From NCBI GenBank assembly GCA_002420005.1, contig DIHE01000020.1, forward strand, positions 560-64,559: a DNA stretch of 64,000 nucleotides, read 5' to 3'. The notes under the pieces were generated by a model that saw only the letters and a list, made by a program, of their open reading frames with translations, was not told where the DNA came from and made no database searches. Both the position numbers and the translations under genes were made by a program. This document shows positions 16,233 to 24,474 of this stretch, in pieces (position 1 is the stretch's first letter; every line of letters begins with the position of its first letter). The stretch is from Holophagales bacterium UBA5704. Its GTDB lineage: Bacteria; Acidobacteriota; Thermoanaerobaculia; Multivoradales; UBA5704.

Positions 16233-18457
16233 GGCTGGTTCTCCGTCACCTGAAGGTTGTCGTAATAGATCTCGGCCGCCGAGTACCCATAGATCCCGGG
16301 GCTCCCCTGCCGCACCGGCTGCGGATCTTCGGCGGTGATCGTCCACTCCGCCGGCTCGGGCTCGCCGCGGCGCCAGACTTTACCGCGCAACAGGGCCTTG
16401 CCGCCCTGCTGGTCGACGCGGAATTTCATCGTGTACCAGATGTCCGGTTCCCAGGGGAACGGCACGGACTTCTCCAGCCGCAGCTCCGACGGCCAGGCGC
16501 GCACCTGCACCTTTTGATGGTTGCCCATCAGGTCCAGGTGATAGCCGCTGTTGATCAGCCCGAGATCGGGGCGCTTGCGGCCTTTGATCGAGCCGCGCAG
16601 GTCCGCCTGGATGGTGTACCCGGTGAGCGACGGCGGGCCGAGATAGACGTCCGAGCGGTCGAGCCCGACCGCCACCGGCGGTTTCGCCAGGACCTTGCCG
16701 CCGTCCAGCTCGGCGACCGGGAACTTGGTCCCCGCGCCGATCCACCAGGGCGGCGTCTTGCCCACCTCGACCGCCTCGAAGTCGAAGCTCCAGGGGAGCG
16801 GCGGGATCACCCGCACCCGCGCCGTGGCCTCCAGGGTCCCCACCTTGGCCGCCACTTTGCCGGCTTGCGGCTTGCCGGCGTCCGGGGTGAAGCCGCCGTC
16901 CGCGAGCGTGCCGGCCAGTCCCTGGAGGGACCACACCGCTCCGGCGGGAGCCGGGAGCGCGCGCCCCTGGGCGTCGAAGGCCTTCACCGTGAAGCGCACG
17001 GTCTCCCCGGGCCGCAGCAGGACCTCCGCCGGAACCACCTGCAGCACGGCTGGAGCCGCGTCCGCCGGAGCCGCCGGCTCGGTCAGGGCCACCGGGGTCC
17101 CCGGTGTGGCCCGGAACGGCTGTTTGGGATCACCCAGGCAGAACAGTCCCGCCTCCGTGGAGAGATAGATCCGGCCATTGGCGAAGGCGGGCGAGCCGTA
17201 CAGCTCTGCATAGCGGCCGGCCGGGCCTTCGGTCGCGTCGGCCACCGTGATCTCGTCCTGGTCGAGCGTCTCGACGCCGTCCGGGCCGGGCTTCAGGATG
17301 TAGAAGCGGCCGTTGAGCTCGGTGACGTAGAGCTTGCCGTCGGCCCAGGCCGGCGAGCCTTTCCCCACCGTCCCCAGCTTGTGCTTCCAGAGCGGCCGGC
17401 CGCTTTTCGCGTCGAAGGCGAACAGATTGGCCGAGTTGTCGATGCTGTAGACCACGCCGCCGTGCACCAGCGGTGACGAGAAGCCCGCGCCGAGCTCGTC
17501 CGCCCGCCACCGCTCGTGGGTCTTGGTCACGTCCCCCGTCCCGGTCGCGTCGATCGCCACCAGCCGGCCCATGATCCCCGGCGTATCCGTGTTCTCTTCG
17601 CTGTGCGAGGCGTAGACCGTCGTGCCGTCCACCGCGACGGTGACGTTGATGCCGGCCTTGGTGAGCTGGAAGCTCCAGACCTTCTCGCCGGTGCGCGCCT
17701 TGATCGCATGCACCCAGCCGTCCGCGTTGCCCTCGATCAGCAGGCGTTGACCGTTGATCACCGCCGCGACCGGCGTCGTCGAGGTGTTGAGGTCATAGGG
17801 GGTGCCGCCCGGACTGGAGACCCAGAGGAGGGCACCCGTCCGCTTGTCGAACGCGAACGTGCGGTTGCGCGGCGGCCCTTGCTCGCCCCAGCCGGTGTTG
17901 ACGAAGGACAGCACCAGCCGGTCCTCGTCGATCATCGGAGTGTGGGTGCGCCCGCCGAAGCCGGAGTAGAAGCCGAATTCCTCGGTGAGCTCGCGCGACC
18001 AGACGACCTTGCCGGCGCGGTCGAACGCCACCAGCAAGCCTCCGACGCCATGGGCGTAGAGGTTGCCCGTCTCGGGATCGCCCACCACGTTGGCCCAGCC
18101 GACGCGGTTGAACGGAACGGTGGAGAGATAGACGTCGAGCCGGTGCTCCCAGAGCTTCTTGCCGGTCCCGGCGTCGAAGCAGGCGACGATCTCCTGCTTG
18201 TGCAGCCCCTGGCCGACCCGCCCGTTGGCGCACACCCGGCCGTCGAAGACCACGGGCGTCGAGCGGCCCACCAGCTCCGCCCGCCAGAGCAGGTTCTCCC
18301 CGGCGGGGGACCAGCGGGAGATCAGACCGGTCTCGGTCGAGACCCCGTTCTGCCCGGGGCCACGCCAGGCCGGCCATTCACCGGCCGCGACCGGGCCGGC
18401 GGTCAGGTTCATCGAAAGGAAGACGGCGAAGGCGAAGGACGGTGCTTTCCATGACAT
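16229..18457 (-). CDS. Multidomain secreted protein: beta-propeller, Ig-like domain, lectin-like domain
   Basis: The 742-residue protein is the first gene of the long minus-strand operon, with a GGAGG ribosome site 8 bp before the ATG. A signal peptide (ends GPVAAG) is followed by EWPAWRGPGQNGVS and a PQQ-type propeller (about 30-470; blades such as AFDAKSGRPLWKHKLG). An Ala/Pro linker and a bacterial Ig-like domain (VVPAEVLLRPGETVRFTV, about 495-580) come next. A C-terminal domain (about 585-740; FDFEAVEVGK, IQADLRGSIKG, GIYGYSAAEIYYDNLQV) resembles concanavalin-like/DUF1080 folds that bind sugars. It probably works in the periplasm or at the cell surface. Confidence 0.82.
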   Translation of the reverse strand: MSWKAPSFAFAVFLSMNLTAGPVAAGEWPAWRGPGQNGVSTETGLISRWSPAGENLLWRAELVGRSTPVVFDGRVCANGRVGQGLHKQEIVACFDAGTGKKLWEHRLDVYLSTVPFNRVGWANVVGDPETGNLYAHGVGGLLVAFDRAGKVVWSRELTEEFGFYSGFGGRTHTPMIDEDRLVLSFVNTGWGEQGPPRNRTFAFDKRTGALLWVSSPGGTPYDLNTSTTPVAAVINGQRLLIEGNADGWVHAIKARTGEKVWSFQLTKAGINVTVAVDGTTVYASHSEENTDTPGIMGRLVAIDATGTGDVTKTHERWRADELGAGFSSPLVHGGVVYSIDNSANLFAFDAKSGRPLWKHKLGTVGKGSPAWADGKLYVTELNGRFYILKPGPDGVETLDQDEITVADATEGPAGRYAELYGSPAFANGRIYLSTEAGLFCLGDPKQPFRATPGTPVALTEPAAPADAAPAVLQVVPAEVLLRPGETVRFTVKAFDAQGRALPAPAGAVWSLQGLAGTLADGGFTPDAGKPQAGKVAAKVGTLEATARVRVIPPLPWSFDFEAVEVGKTPPWWIGAGTKFPVAELDGGKVLAKPPVAVGLDRSDVYLGPPSLTGYTIQADLRGSIKGRKRPDLGLINSGYHLDLMGNHQKVQVRAWPSELRLEKSVPFPWEPDIWYTMKFRVDQQGGKALLRGKVWRRGEPEPAEWTITAEDPQPVRQGSPGIYGYSAAEIYYDNLQVTENQP

Positions 18458-18478
18458 GCAGAGGCCCTCCTGGACCAG

Positions 18479-18491
18479 CCCACGGAGTATA
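18479..18491 (-). promoter_or_regulatory. Probable promoter (-10 TATACT) of the 18-kb operon
   Basis: On the minus strand TATACT (18491-18486) lies about 29 bp before the ATG at 18457, leaving a short leader that contains the GGAGG ribosome site. No convincing -35 box is visible. This is the only non-coding gap upstream of the long gene string, so it probably drives the whole unit. Confidence 0.45.
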
Positions 18492-18513
18492 GCGGAGGCC
18501 TCGATTTTCCCCG

Positions 18514-18530
18514 TGCTATTCTCCAACTGC
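18514..18530 (+). promoter_or_regulatory. Extended -10 (TGcTATTCT) for the HD-AAA-DUF4276 operon
   Basis: TG at 18514-18515 and TATTCT at 18517-18522 form an extended -10 only 8 bases before the ATG at 18531. Transcription would begin at or next to the start codon, so the message is likely leaderless. No ribosome site precedes the ATG, which fits. Confidence 0.45.
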
Positions 18531-19091
18531 ATGCGCGCCAACGGCACCCTGCTCGATCTCTGCCTGGAGCTGCAGATCCTCGACCGGGTTCCGCGCAGTG
18601 GGTACGTGCTGCGCGGTGTCCATGATCCGGAAAGCGTGACGGAGCACAGCTGGCACGTCCTGTTTCTGGTCTGGACGCTCGGCCCGCGCATCGAAGGCCT
18701 CGACGTCGCCCATGCCGTCGAGATCGCCCTGATCCACGATCTCGCCGAGCTGCGCATCGGCGACCTGCCGCGCGTCGCCTCGCGCTATTTCCCCGACGGC
18801 GCCAAGAAGAGCGCCGAGCTGGCCGCCCTGGAAGAGATCCTCGCGCCGCTCCCCGCGTCCGCCCTCGACCACTACCGCGAATACCAGGAGGGGATCACTC
18901 CCGAGGCGCGCCTCGTCAAAGCCTGCGACAAGCTCCAGCTCATGCTCAAAGTCGCCGTCTACGAACGCTGGGGCACCGGCGCCCTCGGCGAGTTCTGGGA
19001 CCACCCCGAAAACTTCCCCGACGGCGACTTCGCCCCCGTCCGCGAGCTGTTCGACGCGCTGCGGGCGTGGCGGGCGGAGGCGGGGGGCTGA
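18531..19091 (+). CDS. HD-domain hydrolase, YfbR/HDDC2-like nucleotidase
   Basis: The 186-residue protein has the HD metal site: H in VTEHSWHVLFLV, HD in ALIHDLAELRIGDLPR, and a distal D in VKACDKLQLML. This arrangement matches the 5'-deoxynucleotidase YfbR and its relatives, which dephosphorylate deoxynucleoside monophosphates. An in-frame extension upstream (from 18159) lies in the divergent operon and has no ribosome site; the ATG at 18531 fits the family start. Only 3 bp separate its stop from the ATPase ATG, so it is co-transcribed with the two genes that follow. That raises the possibility of a nucleotide-related role in the same system, although stand-alone housekeeping copies are common. 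Confidence 0.85.
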   Translation: MRANGTLLDLCLELQILDRVPRSGYVLRGVHDPESVTEHSWHVLFLVWTLGPRIEGLDVAHAVEIALIHDLAELRIGDLPRVASRYFPDGAKKSAELAALEEILAPLPASALDHYREYQEGITPEARLVKACDKLQLMLKVAVYERWGTGALGEFWDHPENFPDGDFAPVRELFDALRAWRAEAGG

Positions 19092-19094
19092 GCC

Positions 19095-20204
19095 ATGCTG
19101 CGCCGCGTGAGCCTGCTCGGCTTCAAGTCCATCCGGGAGATGGACCTGGAGCTGCGCCCCCTGAACGTGCTGATCGGAGCCAACGGGGCCGGCAAGAGCA
19201 ACCTCGTCTCGTTCTTCAAGCTGCTCAACGAGATGATGGCCGGGCGGCTCCAGCAACACATCGGCACGACCGGCCGCGCGCAGTCCCTGCTGCATTTCGG
19301 CCCCAAGGTGACTCCCCAGATCGAGGCCCGGCTGGAATTCGAGACGGCCAAGTGGCTCGCCACCTACGCTCTGCGCCTGTTCCACGCGGCGGGAGATACG
19401 CTGATCTTCGCCGACGAGACGCTGAGCTTCCTCCAGACCGGCCTCGATCCCATGCTCGTCTCTCTCGGCGCCGGGCATGAAGAGACCCGGATCCAGATGG
19501 AGATTGAAAGAGACCTGCCCACCGCCAAGGTCGCCAAGGTCTTCCGCCGCCTGCTGAACCAGTGCCGGGTCTACCACTTCCACGACACCTCGCCGACAGC
19601 CCGGGTGCGCCAGTATGGCTACGTCGGCGACAACCGCTGGCTGATGCCCGACGCCGGCAACCTCGCCGCCCTCCTGCTGCGCTACCGTGAGGAGAATGGC
19701 GGCGCGGTCTACAAACGGATTCTTTCGACGATCCGCCTGCTGGCGCCGTTCTTCGACGACTTTGACCTGGAGCCTGCCGGACCCACCAGGCAGGACGTCC
19801 TCCTGAACTGGCGGGACAAGGAATCCGACCAGCTCTTCGGCCCCCACCAACTTTCGGATGGCACGCTGCGCGCGATGTGCCTGGTCACGCTGCTCCTGCA
19901 GGCGGAAGCCGAGCTGCCGGAGCTGATCGTCGTGGACGAGCCGGAGCTGGGCCTGCACCCCTACGCGCTCAACCTGATCGCCTCCCTGTTCAAGAAGGTG
20001 TCGCACCACACCCAGGTGCTGATCAGCACCCAGTCAAGATCCTTCCTCGACAACTTCGATCCGGAAGACGTGATCGTGGTGAACCGGGAAGGCCGCGAGT
20101 CCCGGCTCGCGCGGCTGGAGCCGGAACGGCTGGAGTCGTGGCTGGAGGAATACAGCCTGGGAGAGGTCTGGGAAAAGAACGTCTTCGGCGGAGGGCCGCG
20201 CTGA
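19095..20204 (+). CDS. AAA family ATPase (AAA_21/OLD-like)
   Basis: The 369-residue protein begins LLGFKSIREMDLELRPLNVL, with the Walker A motif GANGAGKSN (28-36) close to the N-terminus as in RecF/OLD-type ATPases. FGPHQLSDGTLRAMCL (about 255-270) is an ABC-type signature region. LIVVDEPELGLHP holds the Walker B D281-E282 and D-loop, and VLISTQSRSFLDNF is the switch. It lacks a nuclease domain of its own. The gene downstream begins directly after its stop and supplies a TOPRIM-like protein, so together they look like a split OLD nuclease. ATPase/TOPRIM pairs of this type (PARIS is one) act in phage defence. Confidence 0.88.
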   Translation: MLRRVSLLGFKSIREMDLELRPLNVLIGANGAGKSNLVSFFKLLNEMMAGRLQQHIGTTGRAQSLLHFGPKVTPQIEARLEFETAKWLATYALRLFHAAGDTLIFADETLSFLQTGLDPMLVSLGAGHEETRIQMEIERDLPTAKVAKVFRRLLNQCRVYHFHDTSPTARVRQYGYVGDNRWLMPDAGNLAALLLRYREENGGAVYKRILSTIRLLAPFFDDFDLEPAGPTRQDVLLNWRDKESDQLFGPHQLSDGTLRAMCLVTLLLQAEAELPELIVVDEPELGLHPYALNLIASLFKKVSHHTQVLISTQSRSFLDNFDPEDVIVVNREGRESRLARLEPERLESWLEEYSLGEVWEKNVFGGGPR

Positions 20205-20933
20205 ATGCCGCGCCTCTACCTGTTCGCCGAGGGGCCGACCGAGCTCACGTTCGCCGACAAAGTCCTCAAGCCACACCTCGCCGGGTTCGGCGTGTACCTG
20301 CATCCTCCCGTGCTCATCGCCCACGCTCGGAAAAAGGGTCGCGCTCATCGCGGGGGAGGCCGGCGCTACGCGCCGATGAGGAATGACATCCTGCGGTTTC
20401 TCGCCCAGGAGAAGGGGGCCGACGTCTTCTTCACGACGATGATCGACCTCTATGCCCTCGCTCCGGATGCCCCCGGGCTCGCCGCCGCCGAAGACATCCG
20501 CCATCTCCCGGACCAACGGGTGGCAGCGCTCGAACAGGCCTTCGCCGACGACATCCAGGACCGCCGCTTCCTGCCCTACATCCAGCTGCACGAATACGAG
20601 GCCTACCTGTTCTGCGACCCGGCCTGCTTCGCGTACTTCTACGACCACCACGAGAAGCAGATCGCCGCCCTCCAGGCGATCACGGATCGGTACCCCACTC
20701 CGGAGCTCATCGACGACGGACCACACTCGGCGCCCAGCAAGCGGATCGCGAAAGAGCTCCCCGACTACGAAGACGCGAAAGCCGCCGTGGGAGCGCAGGT
20801 GGCCGAGCTGATCGGTCTTGACGTGATCCGGAGCAAGTGCCCCCACTTCGCCGGCTGGCTGACCCGGCTTGAGGGGCTTGGGGCCGGGCACTCGGCACCC
20901 CTCTCGGGGGGACCTGCTTCGGCGGGTGGCTGA
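20205..20933 (+). CDS. DUF4276 family protein, TOPRIM-like, partner of the ATPase
   Basis: The 242-residue protein starts right after the ATPase stop (TGAATG). It has the DUF4276 layout: LYLFAEGPTEL with the first acidic residue (E9, E13), VFFTTMIDLYAL as the aspartate strand, and a QLHEYEAYLFCDP segment. This is a TOPRIM-like acidic constellation expected to bind metal and act on nucleic acid. The last 20 residues are Gly/Pro/Ser-rich. It probably forms a complex with the ATPase as sensor and effector. DUF4276 genes are typically found beside such ATPases; no specific target can be read from the sequence. Confidence 0.82.
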   Translation: MPRLYLFAEGPTELTFADKVLKPHLAGFGVYLHPPVLIAHARKKGRAHRGGGRRYAPMRNDILRFLAQEKGADVFFTTMIDLYALAPDAPGLAAAEDIRHLPDQRVAALEQAFADDIQDRRFLPYIQLHEYEAYLFCDPACFAYFYDHHEKQIAALQAITDRYPTPELIDDGPHSAPSKRIAKELPDYEDAKAAVGAQVAELIGLDVIRSKCPHFAGWLTRLEGLGAGHSAPLSGGPASAGG

Positions 20934-20946
20934 ACCGGGCCGGGCC

Positions 20947-21390
20947 TCAGCCGAGCAGCTCTTCCGTCGCAGCAGCCACGAGGGCCTGTTTCAACCAGCG
21001 GTCCAGGCGGTCCGCGTCGACGCAGGCCAGGATCTCATCGCGCTGGACCGAGCTCACCGCAACCCCGCGCGTCTCCAGGATCTGAAGGATGGATTTGGCC
21101 CTGCCCCTCGCTTCGGCTCTGGCCTCTCCCCTCGCCTCGCCGGCCGCGATCTCGCGGAGGATTACCGGATTGCGTTTCACCACCAGGGCTTCGGCCACCG
21201 CGTCGTCCGCCAGGGCGGCAGTCCGAGGCGGGTCCCATGCGGGTCAACAGATCCGACGCGGCCTCATCACCTCCGGCACCACCAAGTGATCGTCGAGCCG
21301 CGGAAACGTGGCCGGCCGGCCGGGCAGATGAACTGCGCCCCCCGAGGCACCCGGAGCTTTCAGCGCGTAGAGGGGGCGCTTTTCGTCCAT
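20947..21390 (-). pseudogene. Remnant of a Uma2-type endonuclease-like gene, core deleted
   Basis: An ATG at 21390 opens a reading with MDEKRPLYALKAPGASGGAV and LDDHLVVPEV, then it meets a stop after about 47 residues. The intact-looking C-terminal part is in another frame (about 21235-20947): ALVVKRNPVILREI, the repetitive ARGEARAEARG helix and LETRGVAVSS...LDRWLKQALVAA. From memory these are the two ends of one family of Uma2-like proteins of about 250-300 residues. Here the catalytic middle is missing, so this is a deletion remnant. A TACAAT box lies 6 bp upstream of the ATG (21402-21397). Confidence 0.65.
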
Positions 21391-21444
21391 TCCCGGATTG
21401 TACTGCACCCTTCCCCATATCGGGCCGGGCCTGACGCCAGTGCG

Positions 21445-22746
21445 CTACCGGGACGCCGCCGTGGCCTGCGCAGGCGGCGCGGTTGGGGTGCAGTTGGCAC
21501 CAGCGAGCGGGTAGTATTGCGTCCCGTTCGGACAATTCGTCCGCGCGGACGAGCTGCACGTCCCGTCATCGGCGTCCACGTCGACATCGGGCAGGCAACT
21601 GCCCGGGTCGGCGGCTGCGTATTGCTCACATGCCTTCATCAAAGCCCAGGTGTAGGACACCCGGCAGGCGCCGCCGGCGCTGCTGACGTTGGTCTCGAAC
21701 ATCATGGCGTAGCGCTGGATCTGCCGTCGCAGCCACTGGCCGTGCTCGTCGGCCGACCTGATCCGCGGAGTGTAATTGTGGGTGCCGGAGTACTCGATCA
21801 AGGCGTTGAACACGGCGACGGCGCCATCGACCGTGCCCGCGATGAACCGGGCGCGCTCGGTCGTATCGGCACAACCGAACTCCAGCGTGTGGGCATTGAA
21901 CGGACAGCCCACCAAACGCTCGAGATTCACCGGCACGTGGAAATACCAGGGGGGCGCCTGCCGCCCGGCCTGAGCCCAACTCTCACGGCAGATTCCGTGG
22001 GAGTGGCTGTCGCCGATGGAGTGGAGGTAGGTGGCGAAAGCCGCGACCGAGCCCTTCGTCATCGAGCCCGTGGCGAGGTCCTCCTGCCTGGTTTTGTAAC
22101 AGGTACCGTCCTCCGCCCAGAAGTTTGTAGCGCCCCATGCATACTCCGACCGTGCGTTCAGCTTTTCCGCGTTGCCCTTCGCAAAACTGGCCGTCCGGGC
22201 GAGATCGTCCTCGGTGGGAAAATGGAACTGCGGCGCCCAGGGACCGAAGCGGTTCGTAAACCATCCCTTGGTGGGATCGAAGAACTGATCGTCCGGTAGC
22301 GGTTCCGGCTGGGTCCCCACCAGGACGGGGTAGACCATGTTCGCTCCCGCGGTACACCCCAGGGATTCGGGGGAGGGGAGCTGATAGGTCCAGTCAGTCG
22401 TGTTGATGTTCGTCCACACCGGCCCTGTCCCATCGGCTCCAACAATCGTCCCCTGGTCGGTGAGCTCATCGTACAAACCAAGAGTCTCAGCCAACTGGGC
22501 ATCCGCCTGGGACAGCAGAGGGTTGACCGGATTGCGGACATCCAGGCGACCCGGGAGGCCTGCGCAGTAGGCGAGAGCGCGCGTCAGGTGGGTGTGATGG
22601 GTACTGAGCGTCAGATTCTGGTAGTTCGGATCAGAGCCATCTCCCGCGCCGGGCTCTCCGGCGTATCCGAAGGCTTTCCCTTCTCCCAGGAGGAATCCGG
22701 CACAGACGATGAGCGCGACAACCGACAGAGTGAAACGAGCCTTCAT
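21445..22746 (-). CDS. Secreted cysteine-containing protein, possible S1/P1 nuclease or phospholipase C-like
   Basis: The 433-residue protein has a GGAG ribosome site and a signal peptide (MKARFTLSVVALIVCAGFLL, cleaved near KAFG). The mature part is rich in aromatic residues, has about 11 Cys, and contains the central AAFATYLHSIGDSHSHGIC. The H..GD.H.H pattern recalls the zinc-binding helix of S1/P1 nucleases and zinc phospholipases C (LHYxGDxHQPLH). Other candidate ligands are THHTHLTRAL near the N-terminus and DEHGQWLRRQ. The similarity is only by motif, so the function is a hypothesis. Base composition is somewhat lower in GC than its neighbours. Confidence 0.7.
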   Translation of the reverse strand: MKARFTLSVVALIVCAGFLLGEGKAFGYAGEPGAGDGSDPNYQNLTLSTHHTHLTRALAYCAGLPGRLDVRNPVNPLLSQADAQLAETLGLYDELTDQGTIVGADGTGPVWTNINTTDWTYQLPSPESLGCTAGANMVYPVLVGTQPEPLPDDQFFDPTKGWFTNRFGPWAPQFHFPTEDDLARTASFAKGNAEKLNARSEYAWGATNFWAEDGTCYKTRQEDLATGSMTKGSVAAFATYLHSIGDSHSHGICRESWAQAGRQAPPWYFHVPVNLERLVGCPFNAHTLEFGCADTTERARFIAGTVDGAVAVFNALIEYSGTHNYTPRIRSADEHGQWLRRQIQRYAMMFETNVSSAGGACRVSYTWALMKACEQYAAADPGSCLPDVDVDADDGTCSSSARTNCPNGTQYYPLAGANCTPTAPPAQATAASR

Positions 22747-22923
22747 TCAAGATCTCCTTTCGTTCCCAATCCATGGTTGGACCTGCGGCCCCTGAACGGG
22801 TTCCGTGCGGTTGCGCACAAAGCTCCGCCACGGCCCCGGACAGGGGGCGCGACTTGATCCTGCTGAGCTGCTTTTGTTAGAGAGTAGCGTAGCCTGAACC
22901 GAAACGCAAGACAGGAGCAACCC

Positions 22924-23472
22924 CTACTCCACGTCCACCCCACGCCGGCGCAGCAGGTTCTTGACCTTGTTGTAGAGGTTCTCGCCGAGCAGCGAGCGGG
23001 CGCTGGTGGTCAGGTCCTGCAGCACGACCCGGAGGTCTTCCGAGCCGCTCCAGTGGCGCCGGGCGTAGGGCTCCAGCTCGCCGCTGAAGGCCTGGGCGAG
23101 GACGGCGGCGGCGAGGACAAGATCGTCCATGTAGCCGATGCCGCCGAGGAGCGCCTCGGGGAAGAGGTCGATCGGGAGGATGAAGTAGGCCAGGGTGCCG
23201 CCGATCAAGGCGCGGGCCGAGCCCGGGACGTCGCGGTCGAGCGAGAGGCGGACGAGGAGGATGAAGACGTCCGGCACCAGGAGCAGCGCGCGCACCGCCC
23301 CCTCGCTCAGCCGGCCTCCCCGCTTCTCCACCGCGTGGACGATCTTCTCGCGCAACCGGTCGTAGAAGCTCAGCAGGCCACGGCTCGGCCCTTCGGGCGG
23401 TGGTTCGCGGAAGGCCGCCTCGGCGGCGGCTTCGTCGGCCATCGTGTCGTCGTCGTACTCGGATTCGTCCAT
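22924..23472 (-). CDS. DUF1232 (YkvA-like) membrane protein
   Basis: The 182-residue protein has an acidic N-terminus, then VRALLLVPDVFILLVRLSLDRDVPGSARALIGGTLAYFILPIDLFPE...GYMDDLVL. The YFILPIDLFPE...GYMDD part is the core of DUF1232, a family of small membrane-associated proteins of unknown function. It is the last gene of the envelope operon, 15 bp after the UbiA gene. The acidic C-terminal half is probably cytoplasmic. Confidence 0.85.
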   Translation of the reverse strand: MDESEYDDDTMADEAAAEAAFREPPPEGPSRGLLSFYDRLREKIVHAVEKRGGRLSEGAVRALLLVPDVFILLVRLSLDRDVPGSARALIGGTLAYFILPIDLFPEALLGGIGYMDDLVLAAAVLAQAFSGELEPYARRHWSGSEDLRVVLQDLTTSARSLLGENLYNKVKNLLRRRGVDVE

Positions 23473-23487
23473 CGTTCCAACCCTCCC

Positions 23488-24474
23488 CTAGAGAATATAC
23501 GCCAGGGCGAACCCGATCTGCCCGGCCATCAGGATCAGATACATGTGCTTCCAGGAGGGATGGTTCTCCGTCTCCGCCAGCGAGTCGGGATCGCGCAGCA
23601 GCAGATAGACCGTGTAGCACCCCCAGAGCGTCAACAGGATGCCCAGGCCGGTGAGCAGCCACGGATTGCCGGTGAGGATGGCGTGCTCCGGGTTCTGCGG
23701 GTCCGGCAGGAAGGCTCCGAGCGGCACCAGCAGCCAGGGAAAGATGAAGAACGGGCTGATGATCCACGCCGCCTTGCGCACGCCGTAGATGATGGGAAGA
23801 GTGCGGCACCCGCCCGCCGCGTCGCCCTTGATGTCGGCGAAGTCCTTGGTCGAGGCGGCGCCGATCAGGTAGAGGCCGAAGATGGTGCCGATGTACCAGG
23901 GCTCGGCGTACCAGATCCCCGCCACCATCGCCCAGCCGGCCACCTTGAGCAGGATGCCGCGCGGGATGGCGATCGTCAGGTTCGCCGCCATGCCGCGCAC
24001 CTTGGTCCGCCCCAGCTGGGGCGCCGAATAGATGAAGGTCGCGAGGAGCCCCGCCAGGTAGATGAAGAACGTCTGGTGGTGCGCGAGCGGCGCGTACAGC
24101 TTCTGCTCCAGGGTGACGTACGGATACGGCACCACCAGCCAGGTCGGGATGAGCGCCAGGACGTAGAAGATCCAGGTGAAGCCCCACGCCTCCCGGAGCG
24201 ACAGGGCACCGGTGACCAGCGGCCGGCCCGGTTTGTTGATCCGGTCGATCTCCAGGTCGTAGATCTGGTTGATGGCGTTCGACGCGGCGTTCATGAAGCT
24301 GGCGCAGAGCGAGCCGAGGACCACGGTGAGGATCACCGCCAGGGTGACCTGCCGCGCCGGATCCGGATTGTGGATCGAGCCGAAGGCGCAGATCGAGCCG
24401 GAGACGATCCCCAGAAGGGGCGGCAGCAGGGTGAACGGACGCGCGAGCTGGTTGTAGAGGGCGAGCTTGCTCAA
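23488..24474 (-). CDS. UbiA-family prenyltransferase
   Basis: Translation probably starts at the TTG at 24474, which overlaps the preceding stop (TTGA) and has CGGAG upstream. This gives 328 residues with about nine membrane helices. The first Asp motif is NQIYDLEIDRINKPGRPL and the second is TKDFADIKGD, as in UbiA enzymes that move a prenyl chain onto an aromatic or glycerol-type acceptor. It resembles the chlorophyll synthase/homogentisate and archaeal-lipid side of the family. It follows a fused prenol kinase, which would supply the prenyl diphosphate. The acceptor is unknown. Confidence 0.85.
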   Translation of the reverse strand: MSKLALYNQLARPFTLLPPLLGIVSGSICAFGSIHNPDPARQVTLAVILTVVLGSLCASFMNAASNAINQIYDLEIDRINKPGRPLVTGALSLREAWGFTWIFYVLALIPTWLVVPYPYVTLEQKLYAPLAHHQTFFIYLAGLLATFIYSAPQLGRTKVRGMAANLTIAIPRGILLKVAGWAMVAGIWYAEPWYIGTIFGLYLIGAASTKDFADIKGDAAGGCRTLPIIYGVRKAAWIISPFFIFPWLLVPLGAFLPDPQNPEHAILTGNPWLLTGLGILLTLWGCYTVYLLLRDPDSLAETENHPSWKHMYLILMAGQIGFALAYIL

